A DNA stretch of 64,000 nt from JAIEPM01 sp964546815 (GCA_964546815.1 CAZJLR010000001.1:558001-622000), one strand, 5' to 3'; numbered from the stretch's first letter, positions 16,154-27,806 are shown. Made by a program: numbers and translations. Notes: generated by a model not told the origin, from the letters alone.

Positions 16154-17684
16154 CTAAGTTTTGGCTCCCCTTTTTTGCGCAGCAAAGCCCAAATCTTCGG
16201 GCTTCTTTGTGCTAACACCAAAAACGAATTCCTGCCCCTCGTGGAAAGGTTCTCTCATTTCAAAATTCTCGTAGGTTATTCCGCCAGGAACTTCCAATCC
16301 ATTTGGAATAGCCCACTTAGAATTCCAATACATAAAGCGCCCGTTTACGCGCAAATTGAGGTTAGGGTCTGGGTTTGGTACTTCCCAATATTGCGTAATC
16401 GGCTTAGCCCCCCAGTACCAGGCATCAGTGCCAAATAATGGGTGAATAGTGTCTGGGTGCGTTTCGTTTGTGGTCAGTGCCGCAGCAAGCGCACCATTTG
16501 GAAGGCGTGTGAGTTTGTCTGCAGAATAAAATTGGTCTGGTGCAAAGTCATAGCCACGATAAACGCGATAAGAAGGAATCGCCAAACTATTTTGAATTCC
16601 GTCTTTCAGCCAAATTTCGCGGCTTCGAGTCAAATTACCCCAAGTGGCTGTTAAAACACATCGATCTAATGGTGATGAATCGGCGTCTTGATGTACCTTG
16701 AAATGAAGCTCTTCAGGTTGATCGCTGCGCTCGCTAATTTCCAAAGACACGTGTGAACCATTGTGGAATTTCTCTACATCTGCAACCAAACTCAGCTCTT
16801 GCACTCCCGGAGCAATTTCTTTCAAGCTTATGGAATTAGGATCTACAGTCATTACCTTGCCTTCCTTCCAGTCACTTTGACTTTTCTCCAACTCGCTAGA
16901 TCCCCATTCAGGATTGCCAGCCGCCATGGGCTCGACTGCTATGAAATTAGCAAGGCAATAGTTTTTATCAGGCATAGATGGTGACCAAATTCGGATGAGA
17001 CCTCTTGGTCCGCCGTCATCATTTTTATTGTTGGGGTCGAGGCTACCAGGGTAGAAGCCAAATTGCAAGCCGCCCTTCAATCCAAATCGCGGGGGCTCAC
17101 CCTTTGCCAGGTCTGGTATAACCCAGTTGCCATTTGTCTTTTCGTCGTTTGCTTTTATGTTCGCTGAAAAAACAGACTGCATCTTAGCTTCATAAGCAGG
17201 ATTCCTTTTGGCATCCTCTCCTTTCAGATCCAAACTATTTGTTAACTCGTCGCCACTACCAACAGTGCGCAAGTCCATCGCAGACTTCACAAGCTGCGAC
17301 TTGCCCTGACCGGGTTCCTTCCCAAGCACAGCTTCCCCCAACTGCGATTTGCTCTGACCAGGATCCATCCCAACCACAGCTTCCCCCAACTGCGATTTGC
17401 TCTGACCAGGATCCATCCCAACCACAGCTNNNNNNNNNNNNNNNNNNNNNNNNNNNNNNNNNNNNNNNNNNNNNNNNNNNNNNNNNNNNNNNNNNNNNNN
17501 NNNNNNNNNNNNNNNNNNNNNNNNNNNNNTGACCAGGATCCATCCCAACCACAGCTTCCCCCAACTGCGATTTGCTCTGACCAGCCTTCTGGAGAGCAGC
17601 AGATTCTGAGGAAAGCCTCGCACTTGCGTCATTACTCGCTTTCAGAGCGCGACGACCGGACTCGACATTCATTTCTAAGCTCAT
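16154..17684 (-). CDS. Tandem-repeat protein with unknown beta-rich C-terminal domain (interrupted by assembly gap)
   Basis: The likely start is the ATG at 17684 (MSLEMNVESGRR, with GAAGG upstream). About 35 residues lead into 16-residue repeats (GQSKSQLGEAVVGMDP), broken by 100 N, then more repeats and a ~380-residue C-terminal part rich in aromatic and polar residues (e.g. LKGGLQFGFYPGSLDPNN, WAIPNGLEVPGGITYENFE) that looks like a carbohydrate-active or binding fold but that I cannot name. The two sides of the gap are out of frame only because the gap length is arbitrary. No signal peptide. It lies between the GH25 and serine hydrolase genes in one operon. Confidence 0.7.
17307..17588 (-). 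repeat. 48-bp tandem repeat (16-residue unit) spanning the gap
   Basis: Unit boundaries marked by TGACC(A/G)GG occur at 17307, 17355 and 17403, then after the N run at 17530 and 17578, all 48 bases apart within each side. The two inner copies next to the gap are essentially identical, which explains why assembly failed here. Confidence 0.95.
17430..17529. other. Assembly gap of 100 N
   Basis: Exactly 100 N, a conventional unknown-size gap. Copies flanking it are 127 bases apart, which is not a multiple of 48, so the real length must be 21 plus a multiple of 48 bases if the repeat phase is unbroken. Confidence 0.99.
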
Positions 17685-17708
17685 TTTTCACTACCTTCAA
17701 CAGCGCAT

Positions 17709-17737
17709 AGCCCTGGGGGCGCAGGCTTCTAGCCTGC
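17709..17737 (-). repeat. Dispersed palindromic repeat (GCAGGCT..AGCCTGC family), copy 1
   Basis: A 29-base element containing GCAGGCTTCTAGCCTGC next to CCTGGGGGC. It matches the reverse complement of 27709-27737 at all but one base. This copy overlaps the last codons and stop of the GH25 gene and could serve as its 3' hairpin. Confidence 0.75.
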
Positions 17738-18856
17738 TTTGGTTTTCGACGTACCGTCACTTAATGCCTGACGGCCAGCAGTGCCCTCTGATGCCGAGCC
17801 ATCAGCATTTTTCGCTGTGTTTGCCACCAGTCCCGCCTTACTCAAATCAGTGCCGTTAAACATATCCAAATCGACTTTTCCGTTAATGCCTGGCACTCTT
17901 CCCGCATCTGTGTACTGCCAAAAGTCCCATTTCCCCCAGGGTTCTGGAAGTGTTGGTTTATCGACTCCATAGTTTGCAATCCATAAACTGTACTTGCTCA
18001 AGATGGGCGAGTTACCCAAGATTTTGTCTGCAAAATTAGGACTGCAATATATCGAAACCTGCGGCGTGACGCCAGTTTTCTCTTTTACGCCCTGAAGAAA
18101 ATCGTCAACCATTTTGACCCTTTGCGCAACCGGATAACGAGTCCACTTGCCTGGGTCTTCAGCATCAATCACAAGCCTCAAACTATCTGGCTCAGCTTTT
18201 CCAACCACATCAGTAAACAGTTTGACTTGCGCGGCAACAGACTCTTCAGGGTGAAAGTAGTGATAGTAGCCTTCTTTCAATCCGGCGTCGCGAGCCCCTT
18301 TGCGGAAACTCTCAAAAGTATGGTCAACAAAATCAACACCCTCTGTTGCTTTCATGAACGCAAATTGATATCCGGCATTTTTGACTTGTTTCCAATCAAT
18401 TGTGCCCTGCCAGTTTGACACATCAATACCTTTTACTTTATCAACATCACCCTGGACTTTCTTTTCAATTTCATCTTCAGTCCACAGTTTTACGTGGTCT
18501 GCAGGAGTGTAGAAATTTCGCCCAAGTGCCTCAAAGTCACGCGATTGAATTCGATTTGCTTCTGCGAGCATTTGTTCATGGCTTAGCTTGATTTTGCCGT
18601 CTTGCGCCATTTTCTCAAGGCTCTGCAGCGGCCCCTCACCGTTCTTCATAGGGTCGAGTTCGAAATTAGCCTTTTCATACATGTCCCGAAAAAACTTGCT
18701 CTCTTCTGCTTTACGCATTTCGTTCGCACTCATAGGCGCGGTCGCATTGTTCGAGTCAAGAATTTTGTTAGTTGCTTTCATCGCCTCGTCATGCAAAGCC
18801 AATTTAGCCGAATCGTCTGCAGCAGACTTAGGCTTGCTAACAACTTGGTCGAACAT
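17729..18856 (-). CDS. GH25 family lysozyme (muramidase) without signal peptide
   Basis: A 375-residue protein. Residues ~1-140 are a polar helical extension; the GH25 domain follows, with GIDVSNWQG, FAFMKATEG, GYYHYFHP, the catalytic Asp/Glu stretch LVIDAEDPG, WIANYG and WQYTDAG, all hallmarks of the family. It hydrolyses the beta-1,4 bond between MurNAc and GlcNAc. There is no Sec signal, so export must use another route or lysis. AGGAGA precedes the ATG. First gene of the operon with the repeat protein and serine hydrolase; a CACAA-N7-CGGA box lies about 80 bases upstream. Confidence 0.93.
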   Translation of the reverse strand: MFDQVVSKPKSAADDSAKLALHDEAMKATNKILDSNNATAPMSANEMRKAEESKFFRDMYEKANFELDPMKNGEGPLQSLEKMAQDGKIKLSHEQMLAEANRIQSRDFEALGRNFYTPADHVKLWTEDEIEKKVQGDVDKVKGIDVSNWQGTIDWKQVKNAGYQFAFMKATEGVDFVDHTFESFRKGARDAGLKEGYYHYFHPEESVAAQVKLFTDVVGKAEPDSLRLVIDAEDPGKWTRYPVAQRVKMVDDFLQGVKEKTGVTPQVSIYCSPNFADKILGNSPILSKYSLWIANYGVDKPTLPEPWGKWDFWQYTDAGRVPGINGKVDLDMFNGTDLSKAGLVANTAKNADGSASEGTAGRQALSDGTSKTKAG

Positions 18857-18930
18857 GTGAAATTCTCCTGCTAGGTTTCAAAACAATCAAAATTGCGGCA
18901 TTGATTGAGTCTTGATTATTGAAATTAGCG

Positions 18931-18959
18931 CCTGACTAAATCCGAAAAAACTTGTGTAG
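18931..18959 (-). promoter_or_regulatory. CACAA-N7-CGGA box upstream of the GH25 operon
   Basis: On the leftward strand the sequence reads CTACACAAGTTTTTTCGGAT and continues TTAGT. It matches boxes at 19041-19063, 21165-21186, 27779-27802 and 32676-32698, with the same 7-base spacing between CACAA and CGG. Confidence 0.6.
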
Positions 18960-19030
18960 ATTTTCGGCACAGACTGAGGTTTTTACGAACGCACAAAGTT
19001 TCATCTTAATAAGGAACGAATTTCAGCGCT

Positions 19031-19078
19031 TACACAAATTGGACACAATTCAGTCCGGATTTGTTTATTCTAAGAATG
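19031..19078 (+). promoter_or_regulatory. CACAA-N7-CGGA box and conserved leader, copy upstream of first VirB6-like gene
   Basis: TACACAAATTGGACACAATT followed by CAGTCCGGATTTGTTTA and TAAGAATGCG. This ~50-base block is nearly repeated at 21152-21202 before the second paralogue, so promoter and leader were duplicated or conserved together. The start codon is about 50 bases after the CGGA. Confidence 0.65.
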
Positions 19079-19111
19079 CGAATATTCAGTGTGGGTTTCG
19101 GGAAAGGCTGC

Positions 19112-21136
<2,025 letters not shown>

Positions 21137-21151
21137 AGCTCAGCCAGTCGC

Positions 21152-21202
21152 TTACACAAATTGGTCACAATCTCGTACGGATTTATTTAGTTTAAGAATG
21201 CG
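21152..21202 (+). promoter_or_regulatory. CACAA-N7-CGGA box and conserved leader, copy upstream of second VirB6-like gene
   Basis: TTACACAAATTGGTCACAAT then CTCGTACGGATTTATTTA and TTTAAGAATGCGA. It aligns base for base with 19030-19081 apart from scattered substitutions. It lies in the short gap after paralogue A, so paralogue B may be separately controlled. Confidence 0.65.
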
Positions 21203-21234
21203 ACTATTGCCTTGCGGTTTGATTGAGGAAGGCC

Positions 21235-24200
21235 ATGCTGACGATTAATAAGACCTGGATTTTAGCAATTGCACTTGCTCTAAGCAGCATGACTCCGGCA
21301 TCGGCAGACGATAAGGTCAGCGCATTCGGGGTATCGCAAGCGCGCACGCAAGACCTCGGCTCAGAAAATTCCTGGAATTCAAATGAGCAAGCCAGCAAGT
21401 CTCAAGCGGCAAGTTCAGGTGGAACAGGAGCCGTCGGGCCTTACTACAGCGGTGGCAACGTCAGCCGATATGCCAACAGTGGCGCAGGCAACTACAACAA
21501 CGCTAACGAGAATTCAAACAACAAAGCAGCCATCTGGGGAATGCGTGCAACTAACACTGGAGCCAACGCTCAACAAATATCTGGAAGCAGTAACAGCAAT
21601 AACGACAGGCACAGCCCGGCACAGAATTCCCTGGGACAAAATCAAAACACAGCATTCAGTAACAGCCATTCCAACAATCAAAACCAAGCCGCATCAGCCG
21701 CCAACATTAGCGGAGGCACTGCCACTGCTTGCCCAGCCGCTACAATGCAAGCCTTCGTAGACAATTTCCCCGAAACACGCAGCGCAGCCGACTCCACTTT
21801 CGGTGGCATGATGATCCACTCAGCTGGTGGCAACGGCATACCGGGGAAACTGCAAAACCCGACAAGTACTTACATGAAGGCTACAACTAGCTGGCCGAAT
21901 ATGGTTCCTGGTGGACCAACTCAATTGCCGACCACAAGTGTTGGAGCAGCCAATAACATTCCCGCAGCCATTAGAATGGATGGTTCTGGTCCTGTAACTG
22001 CAACACAACTAGCAGCCATCGCTTCGGCGGCCGCATCATTTGCTGCCACCGCACCAATGATGCCTGATTCGCGTTTGCAACCAGCAAAAGAAGAACTCAA
22101 TGCCACCACACAACAAGCTGCAGATAATGCCGGCGATATGGAAAAACAACAAGCAGGATGTGCAATAGACTATGTGCGCACGGCGCTGCAAAATTTCACC
22201 ACCGACCCGGGCAACCAATGGAACAAACTGCGAAATGAGTTGTTTTTGCCTATCGCAATTTTGTTGCTATTGCCAGGCGCAGTAGCCAGTCAGGTGAAAG
22301 CAACAGTTGCGCAAGGTTTTCCAATCTTTGGTGAAATGAGCCCAGTAGATGGACTAATCAGATCAATCGTCGCAATCTTTCTAATTCCAGGCACTTTTCT
22401 TATCGTCAATTATGGCATTGATGTTTCAAATTCAATTGCATACACCATTCAATCAGAATACAAACGCATCTTCGGCACCGACATGTATCGTGACGCAACT
22501 TGCGCTCACATAAGAGCTTTCGGCACCCGCCTGCCCAATGAGAATATGGGCTATATTCCAAATCAAGTTGCACAAATGCCTCAAACATCTCCCACAGTGA
22601 GAGGGAAGTTTGAACAAGGCAACGTAGACGTAAAGACAGAAGACCCCTGCGCAGGCGTATACAACGCACCGGCAGACAAAGCCAACGAAAAAGTACCCTA
22701 TGCAGTCAACGCTCAGCGCGCAGCATACAATGGTGCCGGCGCAGCACTGGCAATGACATGGAACATTCTTTGCGCATTTCAAATGTGCTATTTGTACTAT
22801 CTCTGGTTTGTCGGACCAATCATGGCAGCGTTATGGGTCTACCCGGTAAACTCCCTTCGCCAGGCATTTCCAAGCTGGTGTGAAGGTGTAATCACAATCT
22901 GTTTCTGGAGCCTATTTTGGAACTCAGTTGTGTTGCTGATGGCATGCTTCCGCGGCATCGATGACACAGGCACAGTAATCACAGAAGCACTTACATTTCT
23001 TTCAACAGCATGCGTCAAATCAGCTTTCGATTTTGCCGGCTTGGTCAAAGCAGCAGGAGCGCAAGCCGGTCAGATGGCACAGAAAGCAGCATCATCTGGT
23101 GGCGGTGGCGCAGGCGGCTCCGGTGGTGGTGGCGCGAGTGCTGGAGGAAGAGGAGCCGCTTCCGGTGGACGCCCAACGCAAGCCCCAACGAAACATCCTT
23201 CACCAAGCAACATTTCATCAAGCAATGCAGCAACAGCATTGCCAACATCATCAAAACTCGGCGCAGACCCCAATCAAGCTTCGCCCTCATTATCAAACGC
23301 AAGCAAAGGTTCAACACAGAATCTGATGTCACCATTATCAACAGGCACCACTCAGACATCAGCACCAGGAAGCGTCACACCAGGAGCAACAGCAGAAATT
23401 CCACGTTCGTTAGGCAACATTCCTGGAATATCGGTTCCTCCAATGCTCGGGACTGCAGGTTTGAACTCTCAAATGGCATTGCCCGGTATAAACCCAGTTT
23501 CTCCGTCGAATGAAAAGCCAGCAACCGCTACTGATGAACAAAACAAACAACAGCTCACTGAAGGACAACGCCAACAACAAGCACAACAACAGCAATTGCA
23601 ACAACAGCAACAATTGCAGCAAGAGCAACAAGTCCAGCAACAACGCGAACTCGCCAATGGGCAACTTGCAAATCTATTGCCTGGCGCTACCCCCACGGCG
23701 CCGATTGATACCAGTTTTGTCCCGTCACTAAGCAACAATCTAATTCTTCCGCCAAGTAATGCAGAGGCAAGAGCTGCAGCACCCATCATTCACTCCTTCG
23801 ATACTCCAGCCAGCGGAAAGACATTAGATATGAGCGCTGCTGCTCAAAATCTCTCGGCTCAATTCGGCAATGCACAAAACATGGCAGCAGCACTTCCCGC
23901 AGCGCAAGCCGCACAAAGTGGAGCAGCTCAAAATACAACCGGAGACCTTTTCCGCTCTACGATTGATACAAGCAACGCAGCCCCAGTCTTTGCGCAAAGC
24001 AGCTTGAATCAGGGTGACTACTCTACATCTGTTGATGACCTGCGTCGTCTATCTTATGATTCAACCAGTTCTCTATCGCGAGCCTGTGTCAACGGAGACG
24101 CGGCATACAGCTTCCTAAATTCAGGCGTAGCTGTGCCAGAAACTTCAGTCGTCGCTGAGAGCAACGGGGGCAAAAACAATGCAACCGTTATAGATGTCGA

Positions 24201-24825
24201 CGGCAAAGCAAACGCTGTCACTGTTGATGGTGGCATTGTCCCTTCTCAAAATGAAGGCAACAATTTCTATCGTTCCGGCTCTGCTGTGACGCTCGAAGGT
24301 GCTGCGATGATTCAGACTTTCGACGGCGCAGACTCAAACGGATTTGCATCAGCAAGCAATGCAGCAGCGGCAACTCATGATTCAGCATTAAATACAAAGA
24401 TGCTGGGACAGATGGCAATAAATACGGCTACAGTCAGCAACCAAGAATCGGAACATAAAACCATCTACAGACAGCAACAAAATCAAGTTACAGAGCAGCG
24501 CCGTACACAGGCGCCGGCAGCACTAAATGCAGCGGATAAATCTCACCGTTCTGTGACTGAGCAAAACAAATCTGGACTAACAGCTACTCCATCAGTATTT
24601 GTCCGCTTGCGTGGCGCGGTTAACCCAGCTCAGCCTGTACAAGCAGGCAAGGATGAAAAGCCAAACGAAACGCAAGAATTGGCAAGAACATCACTGGCAG
24701 ATATGATTGCATATCAAAACATCCGCAACAAACAAAGAAAAGTTCAAGCCATGACCGAAGGCGAAGAACAAGAATTGATGCGCAAGCTAGGTCACATCGA
24801 CAATTGCCAGGCAAGTGTATTGTGA
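21235..24825 (+). CDS. Polytopic secretion-channel-like protein (VirB6/TrbL-like), paralogue B with long Gln-rich tail
   Basis: 1196 residues. Signal peptide (TWILAIALALSSMTPASA), an Asn/Ser/Gln-rich exported region, a membrane core around residues 330-610 with the same blocks as paralogue A (FLPIAILLLLPGAVASQVKA, GLIRSIVAIFLIPGTF, FVGPIMAALWVYP), then ~580 residues of low complexity: Gly/Ser-rich, a Gln-rich stretch near residues 770-810, and Ala/Ser/Asn-rich sequence. The ATG at 21235 follows GAGGAAGG; a TTG at 21223 is less likely. Tail function is unknown. A VirB6/TrbL-type channel role is inferred from architecture only. Confidence 0.6.
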   Translation: MLTINKTWILAIALALSSMTPASADDKVSAFGVSQARTQDLGSENSWNSNEQASKSQAASSGGTGAVGPYYSGGNVSRYANSGAGNYNNANENSNNKAAIWGMRATNTGANAQQISGSSNSNNDRHSPAQNSLGQNQNTAFSNSHSNNQNQAASAANISGGTATACPAATMQAFVDNFPETRSAADSTFGGMMIHSAGGNGIPGKLQNPTSTYMKATTSWPNMVPGGPTQLPTTSVGAANNIPAAIRMDGSGPVTATQLAAIASAAASFAATAPMMPDSRLQPAKEELNATTQQAADNAGDMEKQQAGCAIDYVRTALQNFTTDPGNQWNKLRNELFLPIAILLLLPGAVASQVKATVAQGFPIFGEMSPVDGLIRSIVAIFLIPGTFLIVNYGIDVSNSIAYTIQSEYKRIFGTDMYRDATCAHIRAFGTRLPNENMGYIPNQVAQMPQTSPTVRGKFEQGNVDVKTEDPCAGVYNAPADKANEKVPYAVNAQRAAYNGAGAALAMTWNILCAFQMCYLYYLWFVGPIMAALWVYPVNSLRQAFPSWCEGVITICFWSLFWNSVVLLMACFRGIDDTGTVITEALTFLSTACVKSAFDFAGLVKAAGAQAGQMAQKAASSGGGGAGGSGGGGASAGGRGAASGGRPTQAPTKHPSPSNISSSNAATALPTSSKLGADPNQASPSLSNASKGSTQNLMSPLSTGTTQTSAPGSVTPGATAEIPRSLGNIPGISVPPMLGTAGLNSQMALPGINPVSPSNEKPATATDEQNKQQLTEGQRQQQAQQQQLQQQQQLQQEQQVQQQRELANGQLANLLPGATPTAPIDTSFVPSLSNNLILPPSNAEARAAAPIIHSFDTPASGKTLDMSAAAQNLSAQFGNAQNMAAALPAAQAAQSGAAQNTTGDLFRSTIDTSNAAPVFAQSSLNQGDYSTSVDDLRRLSYDSTSSLSRACVNGDAAYSFLNSGVAVPETSVVAESNGGKNNATVIDVDGKANAVTVDGGIVPSQNEGNNFYRSGSAVTLEGAAMIQTFDGADSNGFASASNAAAATHDSALNTKMLGQMAINTATVSNQESEHKTIYRQQQNQVTEQRRTQAPAALNAADKSHRSVTEQNKSGLTATPSVFVRLRGAVNPAQPVQAGKDEKPNETQELARTSLADMIAYQNIRNKQRKVQAMTEGEEQELMRKLGHIDNCQASVL

Positions 24826-24856
24826 TCCTAAAACGGAATTTCGAAGGAACTGCGAT

Positions 24857-27643
24857 ATGAGGAAAGCTCATCTGGCATTTGTAACATTGGCGCTTGAGTT
24901 GTTAGCCCTGTGCCAAACGGCGAATGTAGCGGCTTACGCTAAGTCATTCGATACAATGGTCAAGAAGGTTGCACCATCAGAAATAACACGAAAGATTGAC
25001 GTTACGTTCGATGAGAAAGTCGAATTCAAAAACACAATCAAAAACGAAAGCACTACCAAGCAACAACTTGCCGCCAACACAATCTGGCCGATACTCAAAC
25101 AATATGACTCGCAACACCTCGGCAAAATCGCAATGCCTATCGGTGGAATAGGCACGGGCACGGTTTCGCTGGGTGGACGTGGTGACTTGCGTGACTGGGA
25201 GATAATGAATCGTCCTGCGAAAGGCTTCACGCCTCAGCCGAAAAATGGTTATGGACTTTCGTCCTTTGGGCCCTTCTTTGCAGTTTTTGTAAAAGATGCT
25301 GATGGCAAAACTATGGCGAGAGGGCTGGAGGGACCCATAGATCCCGCTTCATATGAAGGACCATTCGGCAGTCCGGCGACAAACCACGGACTTCCGCGAT
25401 TTCAAAAATGCAGCTTCGCAGCAGCATATCCACTGGGGCAGGTAATGCTAACAGATGAGAGCATGCCTGTTGACGTAACATTGCAAGCATTCAATCCACT
25501 GATTCCATGCGATGCCGAACGCAGCGGAATTCCTGTTGCGGTTTTGCGATATGTGCTGCACAACAAAAGCAATCAGCCCATTAAAGCATCTGTCTGCGGC
25601 AGCATGCCAAATTTTATCGGCGACGACGGCTCGGGTCAAACAAAAGACCGGCAAGGGGATTTCATCGCCAGTGGTGGCAGAGACAATCACAACGAATTTA
25701 AACAAGGCAAATCGGTCAGCGGCATCTTGATGTCATCTAAAGGCGTGGCGACCCGAGCGCCTCAATGGGGGACAATTGCCCTAACGACCAGCGCGACGAA
25801 TGAGATCACCCATCGCGTAGCCTGGTTGCCTAGCGGCAACTGGGGCACTCCCGCTTTAGACTTCTGGGACGACTTCGGCGCAGACGGCAAACTTGAGGAA
25901 AGGCAGCCAGACAAAAACGATGAAACGCCGATGGCATCACTGGCGGTGTCTGTAGACGTGCCTCCACAAGCATCGGTGCCAGTGACATTCTTCATCACAT
26001 GGCACTTTCCAAATCGAATTACATGGACACCAAAGAATGACGAGAAAGACCTCATAGGCAACCATTACACGTCCACTTTTACGGACGCATGGGACGTTGC
26101 AGAGAAGGTGGCAGCACAGATAAATGAACTTGAGAAACAAACGGTGTCTTTCGTAAAAGCGTTTTGCAGCAGCAGCCTGCCCGACAGCGTAAAAGAAGCG
26201 GCTCTATTTAACCTCAGTACATTGCGCTCACAAACATGCTTTCGCACCCGCGACGGTCGCTTCTACGGTTGGGAAGGCTCGGGCAATCACGATGGTTCTT
26301 GCCATGGGTCTTGCACTCATGTCTGGAATTACGAGCAAGCCACACCGTTTTTGTTTGGCGACTTATCCAAAATGATGAGGGAAGTTGAATTCGAGCAAGC
26401 AACTGATGAACAAGGTTTGATGAGCTTTCGAGTAAACCTTCCATTAGAGCGGGCGCATGAGTTTAACAAAGCTGCCGCCGATGGACAAATGGGCTGCGTC
26501 ATGAAGATGTATCGCGATTGGCAATTGTCGGGCGACGACGAGTTGCTTAAGAAGCTATGGCCGAAAGTCAAAAAGACACTGGAGTTTTGCTGGATTCCTG
26601 GCGGCTGGGACGCTGATAAAGACGGTGTGATGGAAGGTTGCCAGCATAACACTATGGATGTTGAGTATTACGGTCCAAATCCACAAATGAGCATTTGGTA
26701 CATTGGTGCATTGCGTGCAGGTGAAGCAATGGCAGGCAGAGTCGGTGACAATGATTTTGCCGCGAAGTGCAAAGACCTTTCCACACGCGGCAGCAAATGG
26801 ATTGATGCAAATCTATTTAACGGAGAATACTACGAGCAGCAGATTCGCCCAGCACAAAAGGAATCTGATGTTGCGACCAGCCTGCGAGTAGGCATGGGCT
26901 CAAAAGACCCAACTCATCCGGAATTCCAAATTGGTGCAGGTTGTCTCGTAGACCAGCTGGTGGGGCAATATATGGCACATATTTGCGGGTTAGGCTACCT
27001 CGTTGATAAGTCTCACGTGCGAAGTACACTTGCAAGCGTTATGAAATACAACTATCGCGACAAGTTGTGGGGGCATTTCAATTGTTTAAGAAGCTTCGGT
27101 CTGGGCGACGAGTCGGTGCTTCTCATGGCTGATTACCCAAAAGACAGACCCAAAAATCCATTTCCCTATTTCAGCGAAGTGATGACAGGCTTTGAATATT
27201 GCACCTCTGTCAGCATGCTTTACGAAGGGCAGACTGAGCAAGGTTTGCAGTGTATCAAAAACATTCGCGACCGATATGACGGACAAAAACGCAGCCCTTT
27301 TGATGAGGCGGAGTGTGGGCACCACTATGCACGAGCTATGGCAAGCTGGGCTGCCATTCCAGCACTGAGTGGTTTTCACTACTCAGCAGTGGACAAAACG
27401 ATGACGCTCACGTCAAAAGAAGGCACATATTTCTGGTCTAATGGTTACGCCTGGGGCACTTGTTCTGTGAGCAAGATGCATAACAAATATAGTGTTGCTC
27501 TGAGTGTTCTTCATGGAGACTTGCATTTATCCCGATTCTCTTTAGAAAACGCAGGCGCAATAACATTCAGGAAAGGGCTCGCAATTGCGCAAAATTCGCA
27601 GGCGATGTTCGCCCTGCCTTCTAGCGCAATCGCGGCCAAGTGA
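24857..27643 (+). CDS. Exported GH116 family glycosidase (non-lysosomal glucosylceramidase-like)
   Basis: 928 residues with a signal peptide (HLAFVTLALELLALCQTANV region). The N-terminal GH116 beta-sandwich domain begins at IAMPIGGIGTGTVSLGGRGD and DWEIMNRPAKGF; the C-terminal (alpha/alpha)6 catalytic domain includes HGSCTHVWNYEQ and GCQHNTMDVEYYGPNP. GH116 enzymes cleave beta-glucosides or beta-xylosides, including glucosylceramide (GBA2). The ATG at 24857 follows GAAGG; the frame opens earlier at 24815 inside the preceding gene. It starts 31 bases after paralogue B, so likely the same transcript. Substrate unknown. Confidence 0.9.
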   Translation: MRKAHLAFVTLALELLALCQTANVAAYAKSFDTMVKKVAPSEITRKIDVTFDEKVEFKNTIKNESTTKQQLAANTIWPILKQYDSQHLGKIAMPIGGIGTGTVSLGGRGDLRDWEIMNRPAKGFTPQPKNGYGLSSFGPFFAVFVKDADGKTMARGLEGPIDPASYEGPFGSPATNHGLPRFQKCSFAAAYPLGQVMLTDESMPVDVTLQAFNPLIPCDAERSGIPVAVLRYVLHNKSNQPIKASVCGSMPNFIGDDGSGQTKDRQGDFIASGGRDNHNEFKQGKSVSGILMSSKGVATRAPQWGTIALTTSATNEITHRVAWLPSGNWGTPALDFWDDFGADGKLEERQPDKNDETPMASLAVSVDVPPQASVPVTFFITWHFPNRITWTPKNDEKDLIGNHYTSTFTDAWDVAEKVAAQINELEKQTVSFVKAFCSSSLPDSVKEAALFNLSTLRSQTCFRTRDGRFYGWEGSGNHDGSCHGSCTHVWNYEQATPFLFGDLSKMMREVEFEQATDEQGLMSFRVNLPLERAHEFNKAAADGQMGCVMKMYRDWQLSGDDELLKKLWPKVKKTLEFCWIPGGWDADKDGVMEGCQHNTMDVEYYGPNPQMSIWYIGALRAGEAMAGRVGDNDFAAKCKDLSTRGSKWIDANLFNGEYYEQQIRPAQKESDVATSLRVGMGSKDPTHPEFQIGAGCLVDQLVGQYMAHICGLGYLVDKSHVRSTLASVMKYNYRDKLWGHFNCLRSFGLGDESVLLMADYPKDRPKNPFPYFSEVMTGFEYCTSVSMLYEGQTEQGLQCIKNIRDRYDGQKRSPFDEAECGHHYARAMASWAAIPALSGFHYSAVDKTMTLTSKEGTYFWSNGYAWGTCSVSKMHNKYSVALSVLHGDLHLSRFSLENAGAITFRKGLAIAQNSQAMFALPSSAIAAK

Positions 27644-27653
27644 TTTTCAAACC

Positions 27654-27670
27654 AGGACGGGGAACGTCCT
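27654..27670 (+). terminator. Hairpin after GH116 gene
   Basis: AGGACG and CGTCCT form a 6-bp stem with a 5-base loop, 10 bases after the stop; no T tail follows, so termination is uncertain. Confidence 0.35.
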
Positions 27671-27708
27671 AATCCTTACAGCACAAAAATCAGCAAATTA
27701 GACCCGAA

Positions 27709-27737
27709 GCAGGCTGGAAGCCTGCGCCCCCAGGGCT
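27709..27737 (+). repeat. Dispersed palindromic repeat (GCAGGCT..AGCCTGC family), copy 2
   Basis: GCAGGCTGGAAGCCTGC followed by GCCCCCAGGGCT, the inverted counterpart of 17709-17737 with one substitution. It lies in the gap between the GH116 and LysM genes. Confidence 0.75.
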
Positions 27738-27777
27738 CCGCTTCTGAAAATTGGGAAGGATGGATGGTCTTAACGAG

Positions 27778-27806
27778 ATTTACACAGTTCAGTACGGTCT
27801 TATTTT
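27778..27806 (+). promoter_or_regulatory. CACAA-N7-CGGA-type box upstream of LysM gene
   Basis: TTTACACAGTTCAGTACGGT followed by CTTATTTTG. It has CACAG and CGGT instead of CACAA and CGGA but keeps the 7-base spacing and the T-rich flank. The ATG is about 60 bases downstream. Confidence 0.5.

Noticed and set aside
17256..17684. Separate 142-residue gene across the N gap
   Set aside because: It is the true N-terminus of the repeat protein continuing out of frame because the gap length is arbitrary.
22406..23664. Cys-, Arg- or Leu-rich frames opposite the second VirB6-like gene
   Set aside because: Shadows of biased codons (Gly, Ala, Gln runs) in the real gene.
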